This document shows positions 39,739-46,908 of a stretch of DNA of 64,000 nt, one piece after another. The stretch covers positions 1 through 64,000 of the forward strand of contig NZ_BMQK01000008.1 in the NCBI RefSeq assembly GCF_014648075.1. The letters run 5' to 3'. The position numbers were made by a program, and so were the translations under genes. Origin of the DNA: Streptomyces ruber (GTDB taxonomy: Bacteria > Actinomycetota > Actinomycetes > Streptomycetales > Streptomycetaceae). The notes beneath the pieces were generated by a model. That model worked only from the letters and a program-made list of their open reading frames with translations. It was not told the DNA's origin and ran no database searches. Positions within the stretch are counted from its first letter, which is position 1. Each line of letters begins with the position of its first letter.

Positions 39739-39960
39739 CTACAATTCGCCGACGATGATGCTCCTCTGGAAGGCGACCCACTCCGAGGCGCTGAAGTACA
39801 GGGGCTTGCGGTTGGGCTGTTTCGAGTCGCGCACGGCCCTGGCCCCGCCGGGGAGGTCGGCGATCTCGACACAGTCGTGCTCCGCTCCGCTGGCGGATGC
39901 CTTTCGCCATATCGCCTCGGTGAGATCAGACGCGTACAGCTCAGCCTGAGGGTGATTCAC
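39739..39960 (-). CDS. DUF397 protein, 73 residues
   Basis: MNHPQAELYASDLTEAIWRK is followed by the DUF397 core: SGAEHDCVEIADLPGGARAV, RDSKQP and the ending FSASEWVAFQRSIIVGEL. The start is GTG 39960, which overlaps the stop of the upstream regulator gene by 4 bp (GTGA), so translation is coupled. HTH/DUF397 pairs are very common in streptomycetes and include BldB-related developmental loci and toxin/antitoxin-like Scr pairs; the role here is unknown. Confidence 0.92.
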   Translation of the reverse strand: MNHPQAELYASDLTEAIWRKASASGAEHDCVEIADLPGGARAVRDSKQPNRKPLYFSASEWVAFQRSIIVGEL

Positions 39961-40823
39961 TTCCGGTGTCGCTCCTCCAACTCGGCCATTCTCGCGAGCG
40001 AGTCCTCCACCGGAAGGGCCGCCGCGCGGATGCGTTCGAAGGCCTTGGCGAAAGGCGTCGCGTCGTCGCCCTCAACGTACGTCGCGCCGTTGAGGTTCTC
40101 CAAGAGCACCACCGGGGGCATGGGCCGAGGGAATGCCGTCACGGTGAAGCCGCCGACAACACCGGGGTGAGCAGTGGAGTCCGGTGGCATCAGCTGGATC
40201 GTGACACTGGGCATCTCGGAAGCGTCCAAAAGGCGCCTGAGTTGCTCGCGCATGGTCGTGGGGCGCACGACGAAGCGTTGGTGCAGCGCGGCCTCATGGA
40301 TAATCGCCCACAATTCCAGAGCTGTCCCTGGGCGGGAGAGGACGGCCTGTCGGGCCATGCGCACCTCGGTCAGGGCAGCCACTTCTTGCGGTGTGCGCGT
40401 CGTTGTGATTCCGGCGATGGTTTCGCGTGCGTAGGCGGCTGTCTGAAGCAGTCCAGGGATGATCAGCGGCGACCAGGCACAGATGGTGTCGGCGTCCGCT
40501 TCCAGGGAGATGTAGTCGGCGTAGGCGGGTGACACGATCGCGCTGTACGTCTGCCACCAGCCCTTCTTGCCCGCGTCCTGCGCTAGGGCGCCCAGTGCCT
40601 CTTTCACCTGAGCGTCCTCGATTCCGTACACGCTCAGGAGGGCGCCGACCTCGCTCGGTCTGATCGACTGGGTGGCGCTTTCGATCTTCGAAAGCTTCGG
40701 CGCCTTCCAGCCCATGGCTCCTGCGGCGCTGTCCAGCGTCAAGCCGGCTTCGCTGCGAAAGCCTCGCAGACATGCGCCCAGGCGGCGGCGTCGAATGGTC
40801 GGCACGAGAGGCGAGTTGGGCAT
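39957..40823 (-). CDS. XRE-type helix-turn-helix protein with Scr1-like C-terminal domain
   Basis: The 288-residue protein starts MPNSPLVPTIRRRRLGACLR. The HTH (LTLDSAAGAMGWKAPKLSKIE) is followed by the DUF5753 ligand-like domain (ADYISLEADADTICAWSPLI, LPGLLQT-like IIPGLLQTAAYARETI, and the FVVRPTTMREQLRRLLD block). It is the partner of DUF397 in a GTGA-coupled two-gene unit. ATG 40823 has no strong ribosome site. Several of its motifs contain A/T-rich codons compared with the neighbouring core genes, consistent with an accessory origin. Confidence 0.9.
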   Translation of the reverse strand: MPNSPLVPTIRRRRLGACLRGFRSEAGLTLDSAAGAMGWKAPKLSKIESATQSIRPSEVGALLSVYGIEDAQVKEALGALAQDAGKKGWWQTYSAIVSPAYADYISLEADADTICAWSPLIIPGLLQTAAYARETIAGITTTRTPQEVAALTEVRMARQAVLSRPGTALELWAIIHEAALHQRFVVRPTTMREQLRRLLDASEMPSVTIQLMPPDSTAHPGVVGGFTVTAFPRPMPPVVLLENLNGATYVEGDDATPFAKAFERIRAAALPVEDSLARMAELEERHRK

Positions 40824-40898
40824 GACCGGAGTCTGGCAGGGCCGACGTGCCTGTCGCACACCGTGGCGAGTACTTCACTCGTCCGGGTCGAAATTTTT

Positions 40899-41855
40899 CT
40901 ACCTGAGGGAGAAAAGCGTGCGAGCGGAGGAAAGTGGGGTCGTGCCCACGCCCCACCGTCGAGGAGATGTCATGTCCCCCCACCCCGATTGCCGGCGACT
41001 ACCTGCGTCCCTATCCGCAGGGCTTCGCCGTGCACTTCTGCGCTTCGTCTCCCAACCTGCGGGCCGTGAGGAAACTGGCGCGCACCGACCTGCTCGCTCA
41101 GGGCCTCGCTGCCGATGTCGTCGATTCCGCCGTGCTCGTCCTCTCCGAATTGGTCGGCAACTCCGTGCGGGCTTGCGGGAATCATGTACCGCTCGTGGTG
41201 GAGGTGTATGTGACGTCGTACGGCGTCGTGGTGAACGTGCACGACCCGAATCCCGGCATCGTACCCAGGCGTCGGGAGACGCCGCTGGACAGCACGGACG
41301 CGGAGGGCGGGCGAGGACTTCGGTTGGTCGACCTGCTCGCGCCCGGGTGGCACGTACGGCAGTCGGCCATCGGCAAGCAGGTGCGGAGCGGACCGATGCG
41401 CTGCCTACATCGTTTCGCATGGCCGCGCGTAGCTGGGTCAACGCTTCGTCGTACATGGCGAGGGCATGCTGGTACCCGCTCGATTCGACGGAGAGGCCCT
41501 GCGATGCGAGGTCGCGCAGCTCCCTCAGTCGGTGGAGAGCCTGGCTCGCTTCACGCATCACGTCCTGGGGAGCTATGAGCGACACGTGCTCGCGAGCCTG
41601 ACAGACGCCGGCCGATCGGAAGGCTTCCCCTGCATCAGCCCGACGACCCGCCGCAGGACTTCCATCAAGCATGATCGCCCTTAAGCCCTCGCTACCGGCG
41701 TGAAGCGACGCGAGGTAAAGCGCGTAGCTCTCACGTCGCGCCTGATACGAAAGAAGGGTCAGGTCACGGCGCCATCGAGCCCTGTCTGCCAGCAAGGTGA
41801 CCGAAGCGCCGATCAAAGTACCCAACAGCGCGAGCAGGGCCGCCGACCAACTCAT
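40899..41855 (-). CDS. Single-pass membrane protein of unknown function; 3' end fused to antisense of the ATPase gene
   Basis: ATG 41855 starts MSWSAALLALLGTLIGASVT, a membrane anchor. A helical cytoplasmic domain follows (WRRDLTLLSYQARRESYALY; EHVSLIAPQDVMREASQALH; ALAMYDEALTQLRAAMRNDV). A family of streptomycete proteins with this layout ends soon after that last motif, i.e. near 41400. Here the stop codon is missing and the frame continues to 40899 across the whole ATPase gene with biased composition (RRNRRHRQRGPERAGR). The functional product is probably 41400-41855 plus a junk tail, or the gene is damaged. Confidence 0.6.
   Translation of the reverse strand: MSWSAALLALLGTLIGASVTLLADRARWRRDLTLLSYQARRESYALYLASLHAGSEGLRAIMLDGSPAAGRRADAGEAFRSAGVCQAREHVSLIAPQDVMREASQALHRLRELRDLASQGLSVESSGYQHALAMYDEALTQLRAAMRNDVGSASVRSAPACRWPTAVRATRARAGRPTEVLARPPRPCCPAASPDAWVRCRDSGRARSPRRRTTSHTPPPRAVHDSRKPARSCRPIRRGRARRNRRHRQRGPERAGRCAPVSSRPAGWETKRRSARRSPADRDAGSRRQSGWGDMTSPRRWGVGTTPLSSARTLFSLR
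40934..41578 (+). CDS. Anti-sigma/BaldG-type GHKL ATPase, C-terminus running into antisense sequence
   Basis: Residues ~25-150 are a HATPase_c domain: FAVHFCASSPNLRAVRKLAR, the N box VLVLSELVGNSVRACGNHVP, and VNVHDPNPGIVPRR with GGRGLRLVDLLAPGWHV. The normal end would be close to the GKQVR at ~152. Instead no stop occurs, and the frame continues 58 Arg-rich residues antisense to the next gene. GTG 40934 (GGAGG three bases before) and ATG 40967 (GAGGAG directly before) are both possible starts with unusual spacing. Such ATPases bind or phosphorylate sigma-factor antagonists. Confidence 0.75.
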   Translation: MGSCPRPTVEEMSCPPTPIAGDYLRPYPQGFAVHFCASSPNLRAVRKLARTDLLAQGLAADVVDSAVLVLSELVGNSVRACGNHVPLVVEVYVTSYGVVVNVHDPNPGIVPRRRETPLDSTDAEGGRGLRLVDLLAPGWHVRQSAIGKQVRSGPMRCLHRFAWPRVAGSTLRRTWRGHAGTRSIRRRGPAMRGRAAPSVGGEPGSLHASRPGEL

Positions 41856-42064
41856 TCCGCGAGTGCAGGGCGCGCTCCCTCGGCAGTGCCCCCTCCGTTT
41901 GAGATGTGCCACAGGGGCGCTTCTATTCTGGGGGCGGCTGTTGATCAGCCACCCTGCTGCCCACCTGCTCGATGAGCGGGTCGGCTTCCGGTGTTGCCGG
42001 CCAGTGCTGTACTTCCGCGCTGGTGGGTTGGTGCCGGCCCTGCCCTGTGAACGTCGGAGGAGCC

Positions 42065-42346
42065 ATGGATCTGCTCACCGTGCTCGATGAAGCGGTGGCC
42101 GCTCTCGGGCGACCGTTGGAACAGCGCGACATCGATGACGGCTGGACCGATGACCTCCGTCGGGAGATTCAGGAGGAGATCTCGGTCAGCCGCTCAGCTC
42201 TGCGTCGGCACGGGCTGTGGATGGCACAGGTCCTGCGGCCTCGACTGGACGAGTGGATGGCACGCGAGGCAGTGCGACCGGGACGCCTGCAGCATCTGGT
42301 CCTGAACGTGCAACAGCGGCTGACGGAAGCCCGCCGCGCGGCCTGA
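42065..42346 (+). CDS. Hypothetical protein, 93 residues
   Basis: ATG 42065 has GGAGGAG immediately upstream. MDLLTVLDEAVAALGRPLEQ is followed by a charged helical protein (RREIQEEISVSRSALRRHGL; LQHLVLNVQQRLTEARRAA). No domain was recognised and there is no membrane segment. It lies at the edge of the accessory patch and is convergent with glnA2. Confidence 0.65.
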   Translation: MDLLTVLDEAVAALGRPLEQRDIDDGWTDDLRREIQEEISVSRSALRRHGLWMAQVLRPRLDEWMAREAVRPGRLQHLVLNVQQRLTEARRAA

Positions 42347-42438
42347 GAGCGAGAACGGGCGTTGACCTCGGCGTGCAGCTACAGCTCATACGCGAGAGGC
42401 CGGAGGGCCCGGAGACGGCCCGAGGGTGACGAGACACC

Positions 42439-42473
42439 GACGGGGCCGACAGCCAAGGACCGTCAGCCCCGTC
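42439..42473 (-). terminator. Hairpin terminator after glnA2
   Basis: GACGGGGC (42439-42446) pairs with GCCCCGTC (42466-42473), extended inward by GAC/GTC across a single mismatch. It lies 25 bp beyond the glnA2 stop on the minus strand. Confidence 0.65.
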
Positions 42474-42497
42474 GCCCGATGGGGAGGCGTCCCGCCC

Positions 42498-43859
42498 CTA
42501 CAGCACCGGCAGGTTCTTCCGCAGCTCGAACGCGGTCACCTCGGACCGGTACTCCTCCCACTCCTGCCGCTTGTTGCGCAGGAAGAAGTCGAAGACGTGC
42601 TCGCCGAGGGTCTCGGCCACGAGGTCGCTGCGTTCCATCAGGGTCAGGGCCTCGCCGAGGTTCTGCGGGAGGGGCTCGATGCCCAGTGCGCGGCGTTCGG
42701 CGTCCGAGAGGGCCCAGACGTCGTCCTCGGCGCCCGGCGGAAGTTCGTAGCCCTCCTCGATGCCCTTGAGGCCGGCGGCGAGGAGGACGGCGTAGGCGAG
42801 GTACGGGTTCGCGCCGGAGTCGAGTGAGCGGACCTCGACCCGGGCCGAGCCCGTCTTGCCGGGCTTGTACATGGGAACGCGGACCAGGGCGGAGCGGTTG
42901 TTGTGGCCCCAGCAGATGTACGAGGGGGCCTCGCCGCCGGCGCCCGCGGTGCGCTCGGAGCCGCCCCAGATGCGCTTGTAGGAGTTGACCCACTGGTTGG
43001 TGACCGCGGAGATCTCCGCCGCGTGCTTCAGCAGGCCCGCGATGAAGGAGCGGCCGACCTTGGAGAGCTGGTACTCGGCGCCGGACTCGTAGAACGCGTT
43101 CCGGTCGCCCTCGAAGAGGGAGAGGTGGGTGTGCATGCCGCTGCCCGGGTACTCCGAGAACGGCTTCGGCATGAAGGTCGCCTGGACACCCTGCTCCAGC
43201 GCCACCTGCTTCATGATCAGGCGGAACGTCATGACGTTGTCGGCCGTGGAGAGGGCGTCGGCGTAGCGCAGGTCGATCTCCTGCTGGCCGGGGGCGCCCT
43301 CGTGGTGGGAGAACTCGACCGAGATGCCCATCGACTCCAGCATGGTGATCGCCTGGCGACGGAAGTCCATGCCCACGTTGTGCGGGGTGTGGTCGAAGTA
43401 GCCGGAGTTGTCGGCGGGGGTGGGGCGGGTTCCGTCGACCGGCTTGTCCTTGAGGAGGAAGAACTCGATCTCGGGGTGGGTGTAGAAGGTGAAGCCCAGG
43501 TCGGAGGCCTTGGCAAGGGCGCGCTTCAGGACGTAGCGCGGATCCGCGAAGGACGGGGAGCCGTCGGGCATCAGAATGTCGCAGAACATGCGGGCCGTGC
43601 CCGGGGCCTCCGCGCGCCACGGGAGGACCTGGAAGGTCGACGGGTCCGGCTTGGCGATCATGTCGGACTCGTAGACACGGGCGAAGCCCTCGATGGCGGA
43701 GCCGTCGAAGCCCATGCCTTCGTCGAAGGCCTGTTCCAGCTCAGCAGGGGCCACGGCCACGGACTTGAGGAAGCCCAGCACGTCCGTGAACCACAGGCGT
43801 ACGAACCGGATGTCGCGCTCCTCCAGAGTGCGGAGCACGAACTCCTGCTGCTTGTCCAT
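42498..43859 (-). CDS. glnA2: Glutamine synthetase-like gamma-glutamylpolyamine synthetase GlnA2
   Basis: The 453-residue protein has the GS fold: MGFDGSAIEGFARVYESDM, HPEIEFFLL, EFSHHEGAPGQQEIDLRYAD, SGMHTHLSLFEG and NNRSALVRVPMYKPG. At the position of GlnA Tyr397 it has Trp382 (GAEDDVWALSD), so GlnE cannot modify it there. In S. coelicolor the gene in this position (glnA2) acts in polyamine utilisation, ligating glutamate to polyamines rather than to ammonia; the same is inferred here. ATG 43859 has a modest GGTGGAAG site. It shares a divergent region with hmp. Confidence 0.92.
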   Translation of the reverse strand: MDKQQEFVLRTLEERDIRFVRLWFTDVLGFLKSVAVAPAELEQAFDEGMGFDGSAIEGFARVYESDMIAKPDPSTFQVLPWRAEAPGTARMFCDILMPDGSPSFADPRYVLKRALAKASDLGFTFYTHPEIEFFLLKDKPVDGTRPTPADNSGYFDHTPHNVGMDFRRQAITMLESMGISVEFSHHEGAPGQQEIDLRYADALSTADNVMTFRLIMKQVALEQGVQATFMPKPFSEYPGSGMHTHLSLFEGDRNAFYESGAEYQLSKVGRSFIAGLLKHAAEISAVTNQWVNSYKRIWGGSERTAGAGGEAPSYICWGHNNRSALVRVPMYKPGKTGSARVEVRSLDSGANPYLAYAVLLAAGLKGIEEGYELPPGAEDDVWALSDAERRALGIEPLPQNLGEALTLMERSDLVAETLGEHVFDFFLRNKRQEWEEYRSEVTAFELRKNLPVL

Positions 43860-43990
43860 GTCTAGCTTCCACCCATCCTTGCTGGTCAGACCGCCTGTCC
43901 CGGTTCACGGGAGAGGTCCGGCACCTGAGCATCCCACCACAACACCATTTCATGCGCGTTGCGGACCTTGATCGGCCCGGCGATCCCGGT

Positions 43991-44020
43991 TCGTACATCC
44001 CGCGTACGCCGGATGTACGA
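43991..44020. promoter_or_regulatory. Perfect 10-10-10 inverted repeat upstream of glnA2
   Basis: TCGTACATCC (43991-44000) and GGATGTACGA (44011-44020) are exact complements around the spacer CGCGTACGCC, which itself contains the palindrome GCGTACGC. It lies 132-161 bp upstream of the glnA2 start. The moderate GC of the arms favours a protein-binding operator over a terminator. Confidence 0.6.
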
Positions 44021-44107
44021 CTCCGGTGCCCATCTTGCCCGCTCCCTCACCGCCGGGTAATGGCCGGTCGCCACGGTTCCTCCGCACTATCCGAAATACA
44101 TCCATTT

Positions 44108-44130
44108 AATTTGCATCTCAGATGCAAGTT
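44108..44130 (+). promoter_or_regulatory. NsrR-type operator of hmp
   Basis: TTGCATCTCAGATGCAA (44111-44127) is a perfect 8-1-8 palindrome, extended by AAT/GTT to an 11-1-11 site with one mismatch. This is the geometry and the A/T-flanked ATGCA core of NsrR boxes in Streptomyces. It lies 59-81 bp before the hmp start, where it would overlap the promoter. Confidence 0.8.
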
Positions 44131-44188
44131 TCACTAGCTTGCTGAGGGTCCCGGAGCATGCCGAGACGCCGAGCCCGAGGAGACGCCG

Positions 44189-45388
44189 ATGCTGTCCGAA
44201 CAGTCCGCCGCCACCGTGCGCGCCACACTCCCCGCCGTGGGCGCCGCCATCGGCGAGATCACCGAGCGCTTCTACGCCCGGCTGTTCGACGCCCGTCCCG
44301 AGCTGCTGCGCGACCTGTTCAACCGCGGCAACCAGGCGGCCGGCACCCAGCGCCAGGCCCTCGCGGGCTCCATCGCCGCCTTCGCCACGCACCTCGTCGA
44401 GCACCCGGACGACCGGCCGGACGCGATGCTGCGCCGCATCGCCCACAAGCACGCCTCGCTGGGCGTCGCCCCGGAGCAGTACGAACTGGTCCGCGTGCAC
44501 CTCTTCGCCGCCATCGCCGAGGTCCTCGGCGAGGCCGTGACCCCCGAGGTCGCCGCCGCCTGGGACGAGGTCTACTGGCTGATGGCGAACGCCCTGACGT
44601 CGATCGAGCAGCGGCTGTACGAGGAGAGCGCCGACCACCTGGGCGGGAGGCCGTGGGAGGTCGTCGGCCGCATCGAGGAGACGGCCGACGTGATCGTGCT
44701 CGAACTGCGTCCGGCCGACGGCGGGACCGTCCCCGCCCACCTGCCCGGCCAGTACGTGTCCGTACAGGTCACGCTGGAGGACGGGGCCCGGCAGATCCGC
44801 CAGTACAGCCTCGTCGACGCGCCTGGCCCGTCGGTGCGCCGGATCGCCGTCAAGCGGGTCCACGAGGGGGCGGGGCCCCTCGGCGAGGTCTCGAACCACC
44901 TCCACGCGCGCGTGCGGGTCGGCGACCGGCTGCTGCTGTCCGCCCCGTACGGCGACCTGGTGCTCGACCGGGACACGGACGCGCCGCTGCTGCTCGCCTC
45001 CGCGGGCATCGGGGTCACCCCGATGATCGCCATGCTGGAGCAGCTCGCGCTGAGCGGGCACACCGCCCCGGTCACCGTCGTGCACGGCGACCGCTCCCCC
45101 GCCGGGCACGCCCTGCGCGCCGACCAGGAGAGGTTCGCGGCGAAGCTCCCGGACGCCGCCGTGCACTTCTGGTACGAGCACCCGGAGCCGGGTCACCCGG
45201 CCGACCGCACGGGCCTGGTCGACCTGGCCGGACTGGACGTCCCGGCGGGCACGCGCGCGTACCTGTGCGGTCCGCTGCCCTTCATGCGCGCGGTACGGGC
45301 GCAGCTCATCGGCAAGGGCGTGGCGCCGGCCGACATCCACTACGAGGTGTTCGGGCCGGATCTCTGGCTCGCCGCCGCCCAGGACTAG
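44189..45388 (+). CDS. hmpA: Flavohaemoprotein, nitric oxide dioxygenase HmpA
   Basis: Hmp oxidises nitric oxide to nitrate with O2 and NADPH. The 399-residue protein has the globin domain (1-140, proximal haem His88 in RRIAHKHASLGV), then an FAD domain with GQYVSVQ and RQYSLVDAPG, and an NAD domain with ASAGIGVTPMIAML and LCGPLPFMRAVR, ending YEVFGPDLW. ATG 44189 has CGAGGAGA upstream. The NsrR box in front and nsrR 0.6 kb downstream form a self-contained NO-response unit. Confidence 0.96.
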   Translation: MLSEQSAATVRATLPAVGAAIGEITERFYARLFDARPELLRDLFNRGNQAAGTQRQALAGSIAAFATHLVEHPDDRPDAMLRRIAHKHASLGVAPEQYELVRVHLFAAIAEVLGEAVTPEVAAAWDEVYWLMANALTSIEQRLYEESADHLGGRPWEVVGRIEETADVIVLELRPADGGTVPAHLPGQYVSVQVTLEDGARQIRQYSLVDAPGPSVRRIAVKRVHEGAGPLGEVSNHLHARVRVGDRLLLSAPYGDLVLDRDTDAPLLLASAGIGVTPMIAMLEQLALSGHTAPVTVVHGDRSPAGHALRADQERFAAKLPDAAVHFWYEHPEPGHPADRTGLVDLAGLDVPAGTRAYLCGPLPFMRAVRAQLIGKGVAPADIHYEVFGPDLWLAAAQD

Positions 45389-45394
45389 CCCAGG

Positions 45395-45445
45395 GCTGGG
45401 CCAGGGTCGGCCCGGTGCTGGGCCAGGGTTGGCCCGGTGCTGGCC
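45395..45445. repeat. 22-bp tandem repeat after hmpA
   Basis: Two 22-bp units beginning GCTGGGCCAGGGT (45395-45416 and 45417-45438) differ at one base, with a partial third unit GCTGGCC. The GGCCA/TGGCC words can also form alternative hairpins, so this may serve as the terminator between the convergent hmpA and nsrR genes. Confidence 0.7.
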
Positions 45446-45494
45446 CAGTGCTGGTCGAGCACTGGTGCAGGACCAGTCGGGGGCCGATGCGGGA

Positions 45495-46001
45495 CTAGTC
45501 GAGGACCGGGTCCGGCCGGTCCCCGGCTCCACGGTCCGGTCCCGCCGCCCCCGGCGCGCCGGAGAGCCCCAGCAGCAGCGCGCCGGTCGGCGTCGCCACC
45601 ACGTCCGTCACCGTCAGCGGGTCCAGCGTGGCGAAGAACGCCTCCTGGGCCCGCCGCAGCGCTCCGCGCAGCCGGCACCCGCCGGCCAGCGGGCAGGCCA
45701 CCGTTCCTTCGCAGTCCACCACGTCGCCGTCGCCCTCGAAGGCGCGCACGACCTGGCCGACCGACGCGGTACGGCCCTTCTCGGTGAGCGCGAGGCCGCC
45801 GCCCCGGCCGCGCCGCGCGTCGACCAGGCCCATGTGCTGGAGCTCGGCCACGACCTTGGCGGTGTGCGTGTACGGGACCTTCATGTCCGCCGCGACCTCG
45901 CGGGTCGTGGGGGTGGGCGAGGGCGCGGGCGCGGACCCGCCCGGGACGGCGAGCCGCATTAGGACGCGCAGGGCGAGGTCGGTGGAACGCAGCAGCCGCA
46001 T
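45495..46001 (-). CDS. nsrR: Rrf2-family nitric oxide-sensing repressor NsrR
   Basis: The 168-residue protein starts MRLLRSTDLALRVLMRLAVP. The winged helix includes EVAADMKVPYTHTAKVVAEL and GRGGGLAL. The [4Fe-4S] ligands of streptomycete NsrR are present: Asp8 and C97-x5-C103-x5-C109 (DCEGTVACPLAGGC); the same x5/x5 spacing at 93/99/105 in S. coelicolor NsrR reflects a short insertion here (PGGSAPAPSPTPTT). A 50-residue C-terminal tail rich in Gly/Ala/Pro is longer than usual. NO damages the cluster and releases the hmp operator. Confidence 0.9.
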   Translation of the reverse strand: MRLLRSTDLALRVLMRLAVPGGSAPAPSPTPTTREVAADMKVPYTHTAKVVAELQHMGLVDARRGRGGGLALTEKGRTASVGQVVRAFEGDGDVVDCEGTVACPLAGGCRLRGALRRAQEAFFATLDPLTVTDVVATPTGALLLGLSGAPGAAGPDRGAGDRPDPVLD

Positions 46002-46226
46002 ACCCGCAGCGTAAGTAACGCCCTTCCGCGGATCCAAATACCCGGGGGGCACTTGCCCGCCATGTGCACGCCGCGTACACGTCACGTTCCCATGCCGTGC
46101 CGGCGGCGGAGGACCGGCGGATGTCCGGTTTCGCTCGGCCGTTCCTGCGCCCGCCCTGCCCTTTTCCCTCCCCTTGACACTACGATCAGCTGACCCCACC
46201 GTCCCATCGCTCCCGAAGGACTCAGC

Positions 46227-46904
46227 ATGGGCTCCGCCAAGAACAGCTCCGAGGCGCGCAAGGCGCGTGTGGAGGAGATGCGCCGTGCCGAGCGCTCCCG
46301 TGAGCGCCGCAACCGGTTCCTCACGATCGGCTTGAGCGTCGTCGTGGTCGCCGGTCTCGCCGTCGGCGGGACGTTCCTGGTCCGCTCCCAGTCGGACGAC
46401 GGGGGCGGCGACACGACGGCGAGCGAGGGCAAGGACGCGTCGGGCCAGTTCGTCACCGGTGACGACGGCGTACGCACATGGCAGGGCACGCTGAGCCAGA
46501 ACCACGTGAACAAGACGGTGGACTACCCGGTGACGCCCCCGGTCGGCGGCGACCACAACCCGGTCTGGCAGAACTGCAACGGCGACGTCTACACCGAAGC
46601 GATAAAGAACGAGCACGCCGTGCACTCATTGGAGCACGGCGCGGTCTGGGTGACGTACAACAGCCAGGCGTCCGAGGCCGACGTCAAGGCGCTGGCCGAG
46701 AAGGTCAGGAGCACCCCGTACAGCCTGATGAGCCCGGTCGACGGCCAGAAGGACCCGCTGGTGCTGTCCGCGTGGGGCCACCAGCGCACGGTGAAGAGCG
46801 CGAGCGACCCGGACGTCGCCACGTTCTTCGAGACGTACGTGCAGGGCGAGCAGACCCCCGAGCCGGGCGCGGCCTGCACCAACGGCATCTCCGAGACGGC
46901 CTGA
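46227..46904 (+). CDS. DUF3105 membrane-anchored protein
   Basis: The 225-residue protein starts at ATG 46227. A highly charged cytoplasmic N-terminus (ARKARVEEMRRAERSRERRN) is followed by one membrane helix (FLTIGLSVVVVAGLAVGGTF, ~31-50). The extracytoplasmic DUF3105 domain has TPPVGGDHNPVWQNCNGDVY, NEHAVHSLEHGAVWVTY and a C-terminal Cys. The conserved His and Cys suggest metal binding or a redox role, but this is inference. The next gene starts 5 bp downstream, so they form an operon. Confidence 0.85.
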   Translation: MGSAKNSSEARKARVEEMRRAERSRERRNRFLTIGLSVVVVAGLAVGGTFLVRSQSDDGGGDTTASEGKDASGQFVTGDDGVRTWQGTLSQNHVNKTVDYPVTPPVGGDHNPVWQNCNGDVYTEAIKNEHAVHSLEHGAVWVTYNSQASEADVKALAEKVRSTPYSLMSPVDGQKDPLVLSAWGHQRTVKSASDPDVATFFETYVQGEQTPEPGAACTNGISETA

Positions 46905-46908
46905 CGCG

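Larger units (their letters stand above)
43860..44188. promoter_or_regulatory. glnA2-hmp divergent control region
   Basis: This 329-bp region contains a perfect inverted repeat closer to glnA2 (43991-44020) and an NsrR-type palindrome closer to hmp (44108-44130), listed separately. No small ORF is evident. Confidence 0.6.

Noticed and set aside
39502..42346. Complete toxin-antitoxin system
   Set aside because: The PIN domain is a fragment and no VapB-like antitoxin is seen; the HTH/DUF397 pair is of uncertain function.
43991..44020. Transcription terminator of hmpA or glnA2
   Set aside because: It lies upstream of both start codons rather than after a gene; an operator role is more likely.
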